DNA of 64,000 nucleotides, taken from NCBI GenBank assembly GCA_003116995.1, contig BDSL01000028.1:248001-312000 (forward strand), written 5' to 3'. A program made the translations under genes and the position numbers. This DNA is from Yamagishiella unicocca. Its lineage: Eukaryota; Chlorophyta; Chlorophyceae; Chlamydomonadales; Volvocaceae. Shown here piece by piece: positions 11,776 to 23,439 of this stretch. The notes beneath the pieces were generated by a model. The model was not told the DNA's origin. It saw only the letters and a program-made list of their open reading frames with translations, and searched no databases. Numbering within the stretch: the first letter of the stretch is position 1; each line of letters opens with the position of its first letter.

Positions 11776-13245
11776 CCCTGGGTCCGCAGGGTAGCGTGCG
11801 TCGATGTGTATTTGGTGATGGTGGTGCCGGTTCCATCCGTACATCATGCTGCTGGGTGCTGGCGCTGTGGCTGGATAGTAAGAGGCGTGGGCCAGGGACA
11901 TCAGGCTAAACAGCCTCCGACGTCGCATGGAGGCATCACCTGGGTTGCTGTATGCAAGGGCTGTATGCGTTGTGACAGCGCACCAACGCACGCTGCATTG
12001 AAGGAGGCAGGGACCAACGACTGAAGCGCAGATACGGTCACGGGCGGGTGTATCCTCGTCCCCCCGTGACCGCATAAGCGCGAGGTGCTTGATCGCCGCG
12101 TGCCTAGCATCCAAGACGCTTGCGAGAAAGCCGGCCATGGCCAGAGGAGGTGCTTCGCCCAAGTGGTACGCATGTTAAAGGACTCCCGGCATGCGAAGCG
12201 GGAGAGACTTTATGACCGTCTCTCGTCGTTGAAGATTGCGGTCCAAGGTGGTCTTGGTGCGCCACATGGGAGGAGTGATGGGACATGGGTGGGAGTGGGA
12301 GGAGCGGGAGCAGTTGCGGGTGTACGAACTTCCTCCCTGCCACTTCATTGCTATTTCAATGCTAGAAATTGAACAGAGGTTATCTGCGGGCTCAAGGATG
12401 TATACCTTACAATGGGGCATCCCATACCGGGCCGCAGGCTCGTCGAAATTAGGGTTCGTAACTGGAGTTGCCGAAGTCCTGCTGCCTTCAAAATATTAAC
12501 ACCGCAACGACCGGTAAGATTAGTATGATCAAGGACCTGTTGGGCGGCAGAACAGCGAACGACAAGCACGCCGTCACCGGCGACAGCCAGTTTTTTTGAC
12601 AGCGACCGACGACGTGCTTTGCTGGTGCAAGTCCGCAGTCGATTTCATACCAACGATTCAACCCACCAAATTACAACGTGTGTAAACGAACATCCACCAG
12701 GTCAGACCCGACTGAATAAAATCGCCATAGCAAACAGGGATCCCGCATATGCACATCCCATCTTGGTTTCATAGGATATGGATTTATCCGTAGACCAGTG
12801 CATAATTGCATAATGTGAGAAAGACAGATACACGTCGGCTCGATTTGGATCCAGTCCACATCGAATCGAGTTCGAGTATGTTCATTGAATAAGGTGATAG
12901 TACTTAAGGCGGACTGGACCGTACAAGCATATAGCTATGTACCGGTAGTGAGACTCTTCATTTCGTGTGGGAGTGGTGTGACTAAACGGGAGTACGGCAC
13001 GCCGCACTCCGCTCGCGGGCTTTCACCACATTTGCAACCAGTCTGGTTTCATATCTAATACTGGCACACGTTTCTGCTGTGCTCCTTCATGCGGTAGGTC
13101 AAGTTTCGATATGGCGGTGTACGCGCCTACTTGGCAGAGTTTGAAACTGGCGCCTGGACCAAACAATGGCCGCAGGCAGAGGTTACCCCGGCACGAAGTG
13201 ATCTAAAGAGACAGCTGTTCGACCAACGCTTGGGCGATTTTTGCG

Positions 13246-16200
13246 ATGGCGGCACAGGCGTCACCAGCGCTCTTAGCGCTGGCATTAGCCGTGATCCTTG
13301 CTTCCTTACGTTGCTCACAAGCCCAATCATCTGAGCATAGCAGTCCTGGTGCCGCGACTGGTAGGTGCTGTTTCCGGTAGCACGGGAGCGACGCTGCCCG
13401 ACAGACCCATCGAGTTCGAGACCGCTAAGCTCTTGCGTTGACGGTTTTTCAACCGCAGGAACTATTATGGTGGTGATGTCCTCCGGGGACCACGGCCAGG
13501 ATCACGCACGGCACTATTTCCGCACGGACGGGGGCAACATGTATCGCCTGGTTTTTTGCAGCAGTGTGGACCTGGATGAGGTTGTTCCAAATTCTCACTC
13601 CACCATCTTTTATACTGATGTTGCTGATGGCGTCATGCAATCATGTGAGCCGCCACGTCAGGAGCAGCAAGGGCAGCAGCAGCAACCACAAAATGAGCGC
13701 CGGCTGTTGTTCGGTGACACGATTACCACGCCTACCAAACCGACATTCCTCGTGTACATTGCTACTATGTGCGGCCATGCGAGACCCGCAGCAGCATCCA
13801 AGGCGGTAGGTTTGATGTGGCTGGGTTACCGTGGTTGGAACGCTGTGCCTCCATTAAATGGATTTACAATCTCAATGTGATGTATCCATCACCCTGGCTT
13901 TACGACCTGACGACCCCACCTGATCTGACCCCACCTGACCCGACCCCACCTGATCTGGCCCCACCTGATCTGACCCCACCTGACCTGACCCCACCTAGCC
14001 TGACCCCACCTGACCTGACCCCACCTGACCTGACCCCACCTGATCTGACCCCACCTGACCTGACCCCACCTGATCTGACCCCACCTGATCTGACCCCACC
14101 TGACCTGACCCCACCTGACCTGACCCCACCTGACCTGACCCCACCTGACCTGACCCCACCTGACCTGACCCCACCTGATCTGACCCCACCTGACCTGACC
14201 CCACCTGATCTGACCCCACCTGATCTGACCCCACCTGACCTGACCCCACCTGATCTGACCCCACCGATCTGACCCCATCTGAAATGACCCCGCCTTACCC
14301 AACCTGACCTGACCCCACCTGATCTGACCCCACCTGACCTGCAGATGGTGGAGGCATTTTTCACAGAGGACAATGTACTCGGGAAGTCTATGGCCGGCTA
14401 TTACGACACGTGTTCCTACGGCCAGGTCAAGATTCAGCGGTCGCAAGTCAAGACCCTGGGTCCTATCGAGATTCCTTGCTCGGGTAACCTGACCTTGCCT
14501 TTTCCTTTTCCGTCAGGCAATAGATTCGACACCACAACGTGCGGAAACGACAACCTGCTCAAGTGGCATTACCACCTGGACGAGATTGCTGCGAAGCAGG
14601 GTGTGGTTGCCTCAGATTTTCATCACAAGGTCCTGCTCCTCCCTAAAGGCTTCGTAAATGGCGAAACCACAGGTAAAATGCGGCAACCATATTTCGATGA
14701 AGTCCGTGTCGGTATTTGCAGTAGCCTTCTTGTAAGCCGGGTACAAGCAAGACACGGGTAGACAACGTAACATCCCAATCCATTGTCGGCTCTTGGCGCA
14801 GGCTGCAATCGTTTCCGTGGCCAGGCATCTATCGGACCCTGGCTTAGGCAATACAGCGCTGTGAATACGTATGGCACGGGGCTGGTTTGGTTGTCTGGGG
14901 ACAGCTTTGGCGACATTGCGCAGCTGTTCCATGAAGTCGGTCACACCCTCGGCCTGGCCCACGCCGAAGTTCCCCCTGGTGGTGATCTTCGCGCGCCGCC
15001 CGACTACACCTGTCCCATGGGAGCGTCGAATCCCGGGATCCGCTGCTTGAACGCCCCGCACTTGTGGCAGGTACGCGTACTCCTCACTCATGGTTCAAAC
15101 GTATGAAAGCACTTAACCTGCGATTATATGCCACTTACTCCAGTGCCGTTGAATGTTGCAGCTCGGTTGGGGACGGCCTTTCAAACAACTAAGGGACGCG
15201 GACCTAGACTACGGAAGGCCTAAAGTGATTCGTGTTCCACAGCAGTTGAGCTCACCGGCTAGTTCGGTTGCCGTTGTGCTCACGGGCATGGCCAGTGGAC
15301 AGGCGCTTTACATCTCTGCTCGTATCAACCAGGCACCGTACGACTTACCCTTTCCAAAGCTCCGTAACGGTCAGCCCTCCCTCCTCGTACACAGCTACAA
15401 TGGCACGACAGCGGCTTCATATGCACCGACTGTGCTCTTAGCTGATGTCGAGCGCGGTGATTCATTTGTGGACTCAGCCAGTGGCCTGATGGTCATGTTC
15501 TCAGATTGGGATGACAACGACAGCGTATACGCCACGTTCTGTCGCCGAAAGGATGCCAAGGAGCAGGTCTGTGGCGATGAGGTTGATGACGACTGCGACT
15601 TCCTGCCAGACTATCTAGATCCGGACTGTAGGGGCCGAATGCCACCAACCCCCAATCAGAGCCCGTCGCCGTCAGATAATGTCAAACGGCCAAGTCCAAG
15701 GCTCAGGCCGCGACCTCCGTCCCCATCCCCAAGCACGTGGAGATCACCGCCGCCATCGCCGCCAGCAGCCGCGAAGCCCCCGCCGTCACCGCCGCCTCGT
15801 AGCCCACCGCCATCCCCACCGCCTCGTAGCCCACCGCCGTCCCCGGCCCCCAAGAGGCTGCCGCCGTCACCACGGCCTCCGAGGGCCCCACCGTCACCGC
15901 CGCCTGGTAGCCCACCACCGTCCCCACCGCCTCGTAGCCCGCCTCCGTCCCCGCCCCCAAAGAGGCTGCCGCCGTCACCGCGGCCTCCGAAGGCCCCACC
16001 GTCCCCACCGCCTCGTAGCCCGCCTCCGTCCCCGCCCCCGAAGAGGCTGCCGCCATCACCGCGGCCTCCGAAGGCCCCACCGTCCCCACCGCCTCGTAGC
16101 CCGCCTCCGTCCCCGCCCCCAAAGAGGCTGCCGCCGTCACCGCGGCCTCCGAAGGCCCCACCGTCCCCACCGCCTCGTAGCCCGCCTCCGTCCCCGCCCC

Positions 16201-16316
16201 CAAAGAGGCTGCCGCCGTCACCGCGGCCTCCGAAGGCCCCACCGTCACCGCCGCCTCGTAGCCCACCGCCGTCCCCGGCCCCCAAGAGGCTGCCGCCGTC
16301 ACCGCGGCCTCGGTAG
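13246..16316 (+). CDS. Secreted M11 metalloprotease 2
   Basis: Model: exons 13246-13360, 13459-13805, 14345-14672, 14802-15070, 15162-16316, 737 aa. The start opens a signal peptide (MAAQASPALLALALAVILAS). The pro-region has a Q-rich insert before ERRLLFGD. The zinc site HEVGHTLGLAHAE (~307-319) keeps all three His, but the last residue is Glu instead of Asp. The segment after it reads PGGDLRAPPDYTCPMG: the two cysteines present in the other four paralogues (GGCDLRDQCD) are both missing, and exon 4 is one codon shorter. The acidic-cysteine motif CGDEVDDDCD is present, followed by a tail of a 27-residue repeat (KRLPPSPRPP core) ending in RPR. Intron 2 is expanded by a 15-bp minisatellite. Role as for the family: extracellular matrix or wall proteolysis. 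Confidence 0.86.
13911..14340. repeat. 15-bp minisatellite inside intron 2 of M11 gene 2
   Basis: About 28 units of TGACCTGACCCCACC (C/T variable at one site) fill most of intron 2 and end just before the acceptor CCTGCAG. The unit is a multiple of three and stays open in several frames on both strands (DLTPP repeats on +), which creates long spurious frames. Exon 2 read through the donor reaches a stop at 13880 before the array, so it is intronic. Confidence 0.93.
15849..16310 (+). repeat. 81-bp coding repeat in the tail of M11 gene 2
   Basis: About five to six units of 81 bp encode a 27-residue repeat containing KRLPPSPRPP, KAPPSPPPR and SPPPSPPP. Units are nearly identical at the DNA level, indicating recent expansion or homogenisation. 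Confidence 0.85.
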
Positions 16317-19173
16317 TCCGTCACCGAGACGGGGCCCCCTTCGTCACAGGGTTGATGCACGCCACCGACGTTACCACTCCGTAGCCCTCAGCAGCAGCCG
16401 GAGCCTATCTAGGAGCCCGCCTCGCTCCGTGCGCCCACCGGAAGAAATGATTGTCTAAGAGGCCCAATGATTCCTGACCATGGCAACTGAACTCATGGAA
16501 CCGCTGGGCGGCAGCAGTTGGAGTGCCATCGTCACCCAAGGGCAATTAACGACAAACGGTCACAAGACAAGCAAATGGCTACGGCTTCAAGTTCAAGCTA
16601 TGACCTGGCTGTTTTGTTGGGGGCAGGTAATTCGTTATAGAATGAGGACGTGGATGGGCTGTAGGCGCCCTGTCTGACTGGTCTCCACTATAGTCGGCTA
16701 GAGAGCATGTGATAGATGGGTGAGTTGCAGCGGATGTGCGTGTGCAATAGGTGAATGCCTTTATCACTTTTGCACAGCGAATCATGACTACATATTGCAC
16801 ATTTGATTTCCGCAGCACCTTGAAGTTAGGTTGTCATAGCCATTGTGGCTTGCTGGGTAGGTCGCTGTAACTGGGGCATCATTCTTTGCAGCGCAGGTTA
16901 CGATAGCTCATGATAGCTATTGGTGCATGTAAATGGACATTGCGCTCGCCGGTCACACCATTGTGACGTACTTGCAAGGATTTGTGCTGATTTATTGAAG
17001 AATGGAGACCGAATATAGGGCGCAGGTGAAGTGTCACGGTTTGGCCCGTTTCCGTCCGTAGTCACCGCGCAAGCGTCTGGTCAAGGTATGGTCATTACTT
17101 CGTTGTGCATTTTTGCAATTGCCCACGGTCTGTGGCTGCATGGTGCAACGGCCAGAGGTTGCGTCTTTCCTGTTGTGGACCGTACTGGGCATATGTATGC
17201 GCGGGTGTCCTTTATTTGGGTCCCAATGTACCGCATGGCTTCGTTCCGACGAAGGAAGATCACCACAACGTATGGCGCCTATGACACGGCGCCCATAGGG
17301 CCCTTTGCTCCCCTTCCCTGGAGGCTTTATTGCTGGCGTGTCGGACGGTCGGGCACCCGTTGCTGTGAAGTGGTTCATGCCTAGGTATGCGTAGACTGAT
17401 CTGAAAGGGCAGGCAAGTTCTTGTTGGAAGTACGGCACTGTGCCGCACTCCGACAATCAACGTTAGTCGGCTGACACCGCTTTTGATGATATGCGCTGCT
17501 GTAGTAGAGAGTCGTTAGGTCTTCCTGCTTTGTTCACGCCTGATTAGTAGCAGATTTTTCCGTTTCTAGCGATGGCCAACCCTGCGGCTGCTGGCCTACA
17601 GAGCTGCTCACCCACACTGTCTGCGTTGTCCTGGTGTCCCAGCTGTTGCGTCCTGCCGCTCAACCCTGTTTCTAACACTGTTTCTGAAATCATGATTATA
17701 TGTGGTCCGGCGATGTGCCCGATGGTTCTATCTTCTGGTCTGGAACCCACTGTAACAGTTACTACTACGCGGTTCGTGCTGTTTCATTTATCAACCCCAC
17801 CTGATATAGGCGACATTCGGCGAGATTGCGCACGCAGGCTGTGCAGACGCTTCGCACGATTCACAATTTGCCATAGTGTGTTCGAAGCGATGTCCATGCT
17901 TATCCACAGTGTCATCTCCTACAGCAAGAAAGGAGAAGTGTAGGCCTAGCAGTCGCACTCATCTGTGTCACATCTATCTAGGGACTTAACCCCGCCAGGG
18001 ATGGTTGTCGCTTGGCCGTGTCCTAGTGTTCGGCTGCCTCGTTGATGGCCCAGAGGCCCGTGACTTATCATCGTCGTTCACCAGTTCCTAATGTAGCAAC
18101 TACGTCCAGCATATTTTGCACCAATGACCTCATAATTTTGGATGTCAGACTGTGTTTCAGGGTCCTGAGGAAATAGGCCGGGTTGTATGTGTGTGATCGG
18201 GGTTACCTCAGAAGGGAACGGAGCTTACTCGAACAATTGCTATCGTTTTTAAAGAGTTAAATGATTGGTACACCTTTAATGATGCGCAATATCGGTCTGC
18301 CCCTGTTGTGCGCATGTAACGAGGACACCGGCTGTAGTGGAATAAGTTGGCACATCGCGACCCCCGCAGTGCGTTGCGTTGCACAAATCGATCGTGCTGA
18401 CACTCATGCAAGTATTTTGGGCAAGTTCCATCTTTTCTCTCAGGGGCTTTTCGCAGGTTACACTCTGTAAATGGCCCGACATCTCCAATATTCGGAAACC
18501 AGACGGCAGCCGCTCCACAAAACTTAACGAAATTGCTGAACATGTCAACGTGATATTCCGGGACTGAGTCGAAAACATAAATACCTATACTGCGGCTTTT
18601 GTACAGTATCGTGGCGGTCCAAAACGGCAGACTATGGACGTATGGAGTACGCATCAGCATAAGTATGCATCTACAGAGCATTAACGCGAGCTGTAGCTGC
18701 TGCATTCTCATTCGTCAGACGGAAACCAATGAGAAGCGAGCAAGCGACAATTCTTTTGGATCCAGTTCCAAATTAGAGGAAGGTCCAACTGTCTCAATAT
18801 CCCTACTTAGAGGCGAAAGCTATCACCCATCTACTATCACGTTAATTGATTGGTGTATAGTTGCTTAGTCACATTGTGCTAATTCAGCGCTAGCACATTA
18901 CTAACGGAACGCTCGTTAGGGCAGGAATATCACTATTAGAGAGCAAGCACATACTTTAGCGCTATACGTATTTTTATTGCTTTTATAGGATTACGAATTA
19001 AGTAAGCTGTTATTGACACGGTTTCTGCTCCTACCTGTCAGCAAGAGTTTAAACCAGAAACCGTGCCCGTGGCTGCAGGTACTGGGTACTTCTCATCTGC
19101 ACGCGCTCTCTTCATTTAACCTAGGTTCCAGAAGGAGAAGCGCTGTCGGCAACGTGTTGATATCTCCTAGGCA
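16317..19173. other. Intergenic region between M11 genes 2 and 3
   Basis: No gene is recognised. TGTAA at 16866-16870 could serve gene 2. A retroelement end fragment lies at 17698-17775. The final kilobase before gene 3 is comparatively AT-rich. Confidence 0.45.
17698..17775 (+). mobile_element. 5'-truncated retroelement 3' end
   Basis: GCGATGTGCCCGATGGTTCT, then CTTCTGGTCTGGAACCCACT, then GTAACAGTTACTACTAC matches the family end. It finishes in an ACT-type trinucleotide tail. Homology is limited to about 75 bp, as expected of a severely 5'-truncated copy. Confidence 0.6.
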
Positions 19174-21897
19174 ATGGCTATCAAGGCGCCATCGACCCTT
19201 TTGGCACTTGCATCAGCTATGGTTTTCACCGTATTATGTTGCACCCAAGCACGGCCGCTGGAAAGAAAGGTTATGAGCACTGCAACTGGTAAGCGCGCCT
19301 CCGACATTGTTTATGGCGACCGTGTAAAGTTCGATGCAGCTAACGTCCAACATTGCCTACAGGGACTGTTATGGCGATCTTATCCTCCGGGGAAGGCAAC
19401 GGCACGGATGTCATGCATTACTACTTAACCGTAAAGGGCGATGTAATGTATCGTTTGGCGTTTTGCGACGATGTCAACACCGACGACTTAGCATCTAACT
19501 TGGTCAACTCTGTGGCCACAGTTTCGTATACGGACATCTCTGACGGCGTCATGTATTCATGTGAGGCGCCGCAGCTACATGAAACGAACCGCCGCTTGCT
19601 GTTTGGCGAGACAATGACCGGGCCGTCCAACCCGACTTACCTCGTGTACATCACTACCCTTTGTGACTACCCACAGCCACCGGCAACTACCCAGCAGGTA
19701 AGGTTTCTGCCTTTTGAGTCTTCAGCAGTTCTTTTGAACGTACATTCGTAGCTACAGATGACTCCCAATAGCCCACCATCTGTACAGCTGGAGGACATTA
19801 AGCCCAGTTCCCATACCCTTTGCTTCCATACGCGTCATGCGTTGCGCCCGATGGCCCTATGTTTTGGTATGGAGCGAGCCCATTGTCATACCTACTGCCA
19901 TTTCCCATGCCCCTGCAGATGATCCAGCAATTCTTCACAGGAAGCGGCATCATTGACGGAAAGACCATGGCCGGCTATTATGACACATGCTCGTACGGCC
20001 AGGTCAAGCTCCAGCCGTCTCAAGTCAAGGTTGTTGGTCCGATTCAGATTCCTTGCTCCGGATACCTGAACTTGCCGTTTACCTTCCCTTCGGGCAACGG
20101 TTTTGACACGAAAGGGTGCATGAACGATAACCTGCTTAAATGGCAATACTATCTGGACTCAGTCGCCGCCAAGCAGGGCGTCATTGCTGGTAACTACAAC
20201 CACAAGGTCCTTCTACTTCCCAAGGGCTTCGTTAAGAGACCTGGTGAGCATATGCTACATAGCATTAGTAATCACGGTTGGCGCGCCCATGTAAAGCCCA
20301 TGTGGAGCTCACCGTCGTTATTATTCCTGGATGCAGGCTGCAATAATTTTTCAGGCCAGGCATCTATTGGGCCGTGGCTGAAGCAGTTCAGCGCAGTAAA
20401 CAGTTATGGCACTGGGCTGTTATGGCTGTCTGGCGACAACTTTGGAAACGTCGAAGTTATGTTCCATGAAGTCGGCCACAACCTTGGCCTCGCGCACGCT
20501 AACATTCCCGGCGGGTGCAAGTTGCGCGATCAGTGCGACCACACATGCTCAATGGGAGCTACGGGTGGCCAGGGTATCCGATGCTTGAACGCTCCCCACA
20601 TGTGGCAGGTGAGCTTGCTCTATTTTCTAGTTTGAGTGACGGTGCAATATAGCCTTCCTAAGCGATGGACCGTGTCCTGCAAATGCAGATCGGCTGGGGG
20701 CAGCCCTTCAAATGGCTCGGCGACGACGACCTTGGCTACGGTGTGGCTCAAGTCATACGGATTCCCCCACAGCTGAGCACATCGCAGAGCTCGGTTGCGG
20801 TTGCCCTCTCGGGAATGTCCAGTGGACAAGTCCTTTACATTTCAGCGCGAATCAACCAGGAGCCATACGACCTGCCGTATTCTAAGAACCAGAACGGCCA
20901 GCCATTCATCACAGTACACAGCTACAGTGGTACACCTTCAGCGAGTTATGTGCAGACGTTACTGCTTGCGGATGTTGAACGAGACAAAACGTTTGTGGAC
21001 GCAATCAGCGGCTTGGTCGTAGCCTTTTCAGATTGGAGTGCGAAAGACGGTGCCTACGCCACTTTCTGCCGCCGTAAAGGGGCCAAGGAGCAGGTCTGTG
21101 GCGACGGCATCGATGACGACTGCGATAACCTACCAGATTACCTTGATCCGGATTGCATGGGACAGCCAACACCCAGCCAAATTGTCGGTCCATTGATAAC
21201 GCCACCACCGCCACCTAGGAACTCTCCGCCACCTCACGGTATTCCACCAACGCCGCCCAGGAGCCCACTACCATCCCCAAAGAGCCCGCCGCCCAACAGT
21301 CCACCGCCTAGGAGCTCACCGCCCAACAGTCCACCGCCTAGGAGCCCACCGCCCAACAGTCCACCGCCTAGGAGCCCACCGCCCAACAGTCCACCGCCTA
21401 GGAGCCCACCGCCATCGCCGTCCAAGAACCCATCGCCACCGCTGCCCAGGAGTCCATCGCCGCCGCGGCCAAGGAGTCCACCGCCGCTGTCGCCTAACAT
21501 CTCATCGCCGCCGTTGACTAAGAGTCCATCGCCGCCATCGCCTAAGCGCCCACCGCGGCCTTCACCTAACAGCCCATCGCCGCCGCCGTCTGATAGCTCA
21601 CCGCCGCCATCGCCTAAGAGACGATCGCCGCCATTGCCTAAGAGACCATCGCCGCTACCACCTGCGAGCCAGCAGCTTCCAATCTCACCATCTCCGTCAC
21701 CTCCCAGCTCGTCAACGGCCCGGAGCCCAATGCCGCAATCAACCTCCAACCGTCCATCACCACCGTCTCCCCGTCGGAGCCCACCGACGCCGATTGCCTT
21801 GCCGATACCGCCGCAAAAACAAAGTCTATCTCCAGCTCCCAAGAGCCCACCACCGCTACCAGCGACGTCAACCGCGCAATCACCGCCGAAAAGCTAA
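19174..21897 (+). CDS. Secreted M11 metalloprotease 3
   Basis: Model: exons 19174-19288, 19363-19697, 19919-20243, 20337-20608, 20689-21897, 751 aa. The start opens a signal peptide (MAIKAPSTLLALASAMVFTV, ending CCTQA). The pro-region carries NRRLLFGE. The zinc site HEVGHNLGLAHAN (~302-314) has the three His and Gly, with Asn instead of Asp after the third His; the Met-turn is CSMG. Exon 5 begins IGWGQPF rather than LGWG. The acidic-cysteine motif CGDGIDDDCD..DPDC is followed by an SPPP-rich tail with a 10-residue repeat (SPPPRSPPPN). It sits in the middle of the array, with short introns (74-221 nt) that lack inserted repeats. Likely an active secreted protease, by the intact zinc ligands. 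Confidence 0.87.
21281..21415 (+). repeat. 30-bp coding repeat in the tail of M11 gene 3
   Basis: About four to five 30-bp units (AACAGTCCACCGCCTAGGAG plus CCCACCGCCC) encode NSPPPRSPPP. Confidence 0.85.
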
Positions 21898-23439
21898 CCG
21901 GTGTCGCCACCACCAAATCCCAGGCCACCTTCGTTTCCGTCCCCGGGTCTAGGTTTATTGATTGTGCATTTTTTGAATACTAGGATTGCCACCTGAGGTA
22001 TTTCGTCTATTAGGGTTTATTATTCTTGTTAATGTTTTCTATGTCGTGAACGCAATTGGAGCGACAAATTCGTCTTTTCCCTACGTGCGCTTATTGCACG
22101 TGACCGAGATATACATTCTCTATTTTCTATAACTTCATGAAAAAGACTTCGGAGTGCGTGTGTTAGTTGCAGCTGTATAGATGTGGGAACAGCCCGCGCA
22201 TGTTGTGCAGTGCACAGTACTTTATCACATAAATATCGTCGCCAATGCGGTGAGACTTACACATTCAGGAGTAAATTACACTGTCTGGATAGCTGTCTGT
22301 TGATACGGGTAGCTTGAAGGCTATATCAGCTTGTTAACGTTTGAAATATATGTTCATGATGTGATTGTAAACATAGATAGAGATCTGGATTATACCTATT
22401 TACTCTGCTGCGTGTGTTTGTGTTTTGGGGTTGCTCGCTTCTTTCGGCATACTACATCGCAACCGTTGACCGGTAAGGATTCTGGTGACAGAAATACACT
22501 CCGCGCACAGGAAGATTTTACAATGTGGTAAATATTGAAAGACACTTTTGGGTTGGATGCATTCAGGTTTGCAATTTTAGGGTGCGCAACCGATGCAAGT
22601 GACATCTGGAGGAAATTGGAGAGCAGAACCACGCTAACTCGGACTGCAGCTGTGTGCCTCAATGATCAGTACTTGTTGCTTGAGGCCCTGTATTCAGAAA
22701 TGATCCTTTGTGGACATGCCTATTTGTCGGGCTAGGTCGATTGGCTTGGCCGTTACTTGTATAACTGTCATGCTGGGTAGGTCACATGGTGCGTGCAAAA
22801 TGGTGGACACGCCGGGATCTTATTCACTTGTAAGAATAACGGCTGACCGAGACAAGGCAAACCATCAGAAACCCGGATCAAGGGACCAGAGAACAACCAG
22901 TGGCGTAGATGGCCCATACAACCGAGGGGGAAGTAGCAACGCCAGAGATGCTGCTTGTTGCTGGCGTAGTGGGTTTTTGGCACACGGACGCTTTGAGCGG
23001 CAGGTGCGAGGATGCGGATTATTGCAACGACACCGGGTTCAGATTGCGGGAGACCGAAGCTCCGACATCGCGGCACGCACGGAGTGACCGTAGAAGGTAC
23101 TTGTGCGGGTGACGAGAACGAAATAGAGGCGCGTCAGCGGCCCTGGCGGTCGCCACGTGGCTCATTGCCCATTCCGGCTTGTGCCGGGCTACATATCGGG
23201 CCAATTGCAGTTCTGGTCATACCGGCGTCCAGAGATGGTCCGCAGACCCAGTGGCACCCAGCGTCGTCGCGCGCAGCAACATTGTCACCGTCTGGCCAGG
23301 TAAAGTGGACCGAAACGCCAAAGAACCACAGTTGAGGCGGAAGTACATCGTTTGCTGTATTGCAACAGGAGGAATTGCGTTGGCTGATGTCAATGTAGGA
23401 TTGTCCGCGCGTTGAAGCAGATCGACCAAATTGACAGGC
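21898..23439. other. Region after M11 gene 3, no gene seen
   Basis: AT-richer 3' flank with short frames only. It includes a TGTAA signal at 22366-22370. From about 23.1 kb the base composition becomes GC-richer as the rearranged retroelement is approached. Confidence 0.4.
22366..22370 (+). promoter_or_regulatory. Possible TGTAA polyadenylation signal of M11 gene 3
   Basis: TGTAA lies about 470 bp after the stop. It is a plausible end for a long 3' UTR, but there is no independent support. Confidence 0.3.

Larger units (their letters stand above)
8699..13245. other. Intergenic region between M11 genes 1 and 2
   Basis: No gene is recognised in 4.5 kb. It holds a cluster of short inverted repeats (9382-9627) and a G-rich minisatellite (11690-11775). 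The remaining frames are short and lack coding character. Confidence 0.45.

Noticed and set aside
13889..14446. Long frames of WGQ/RSGGV or DLTPP repeats
   Set aside because: These come from the 15-bp minisatellite inside intron 2 of M11 gene 2. Splice sites on either side join conserved exons, and exon 2 read-through stops at 13880.
15656..16360. Long glycine-rich frame on the - strand
   Set aside because: It is the antisense of the proline-rich tail of M11 gene 2. CCX-rich repeats stay open on the other strand automatically. Similar shadows at 7361-8341, 21234-21842, 28764-29276 and 39736-41016 were rejected for the same reason.
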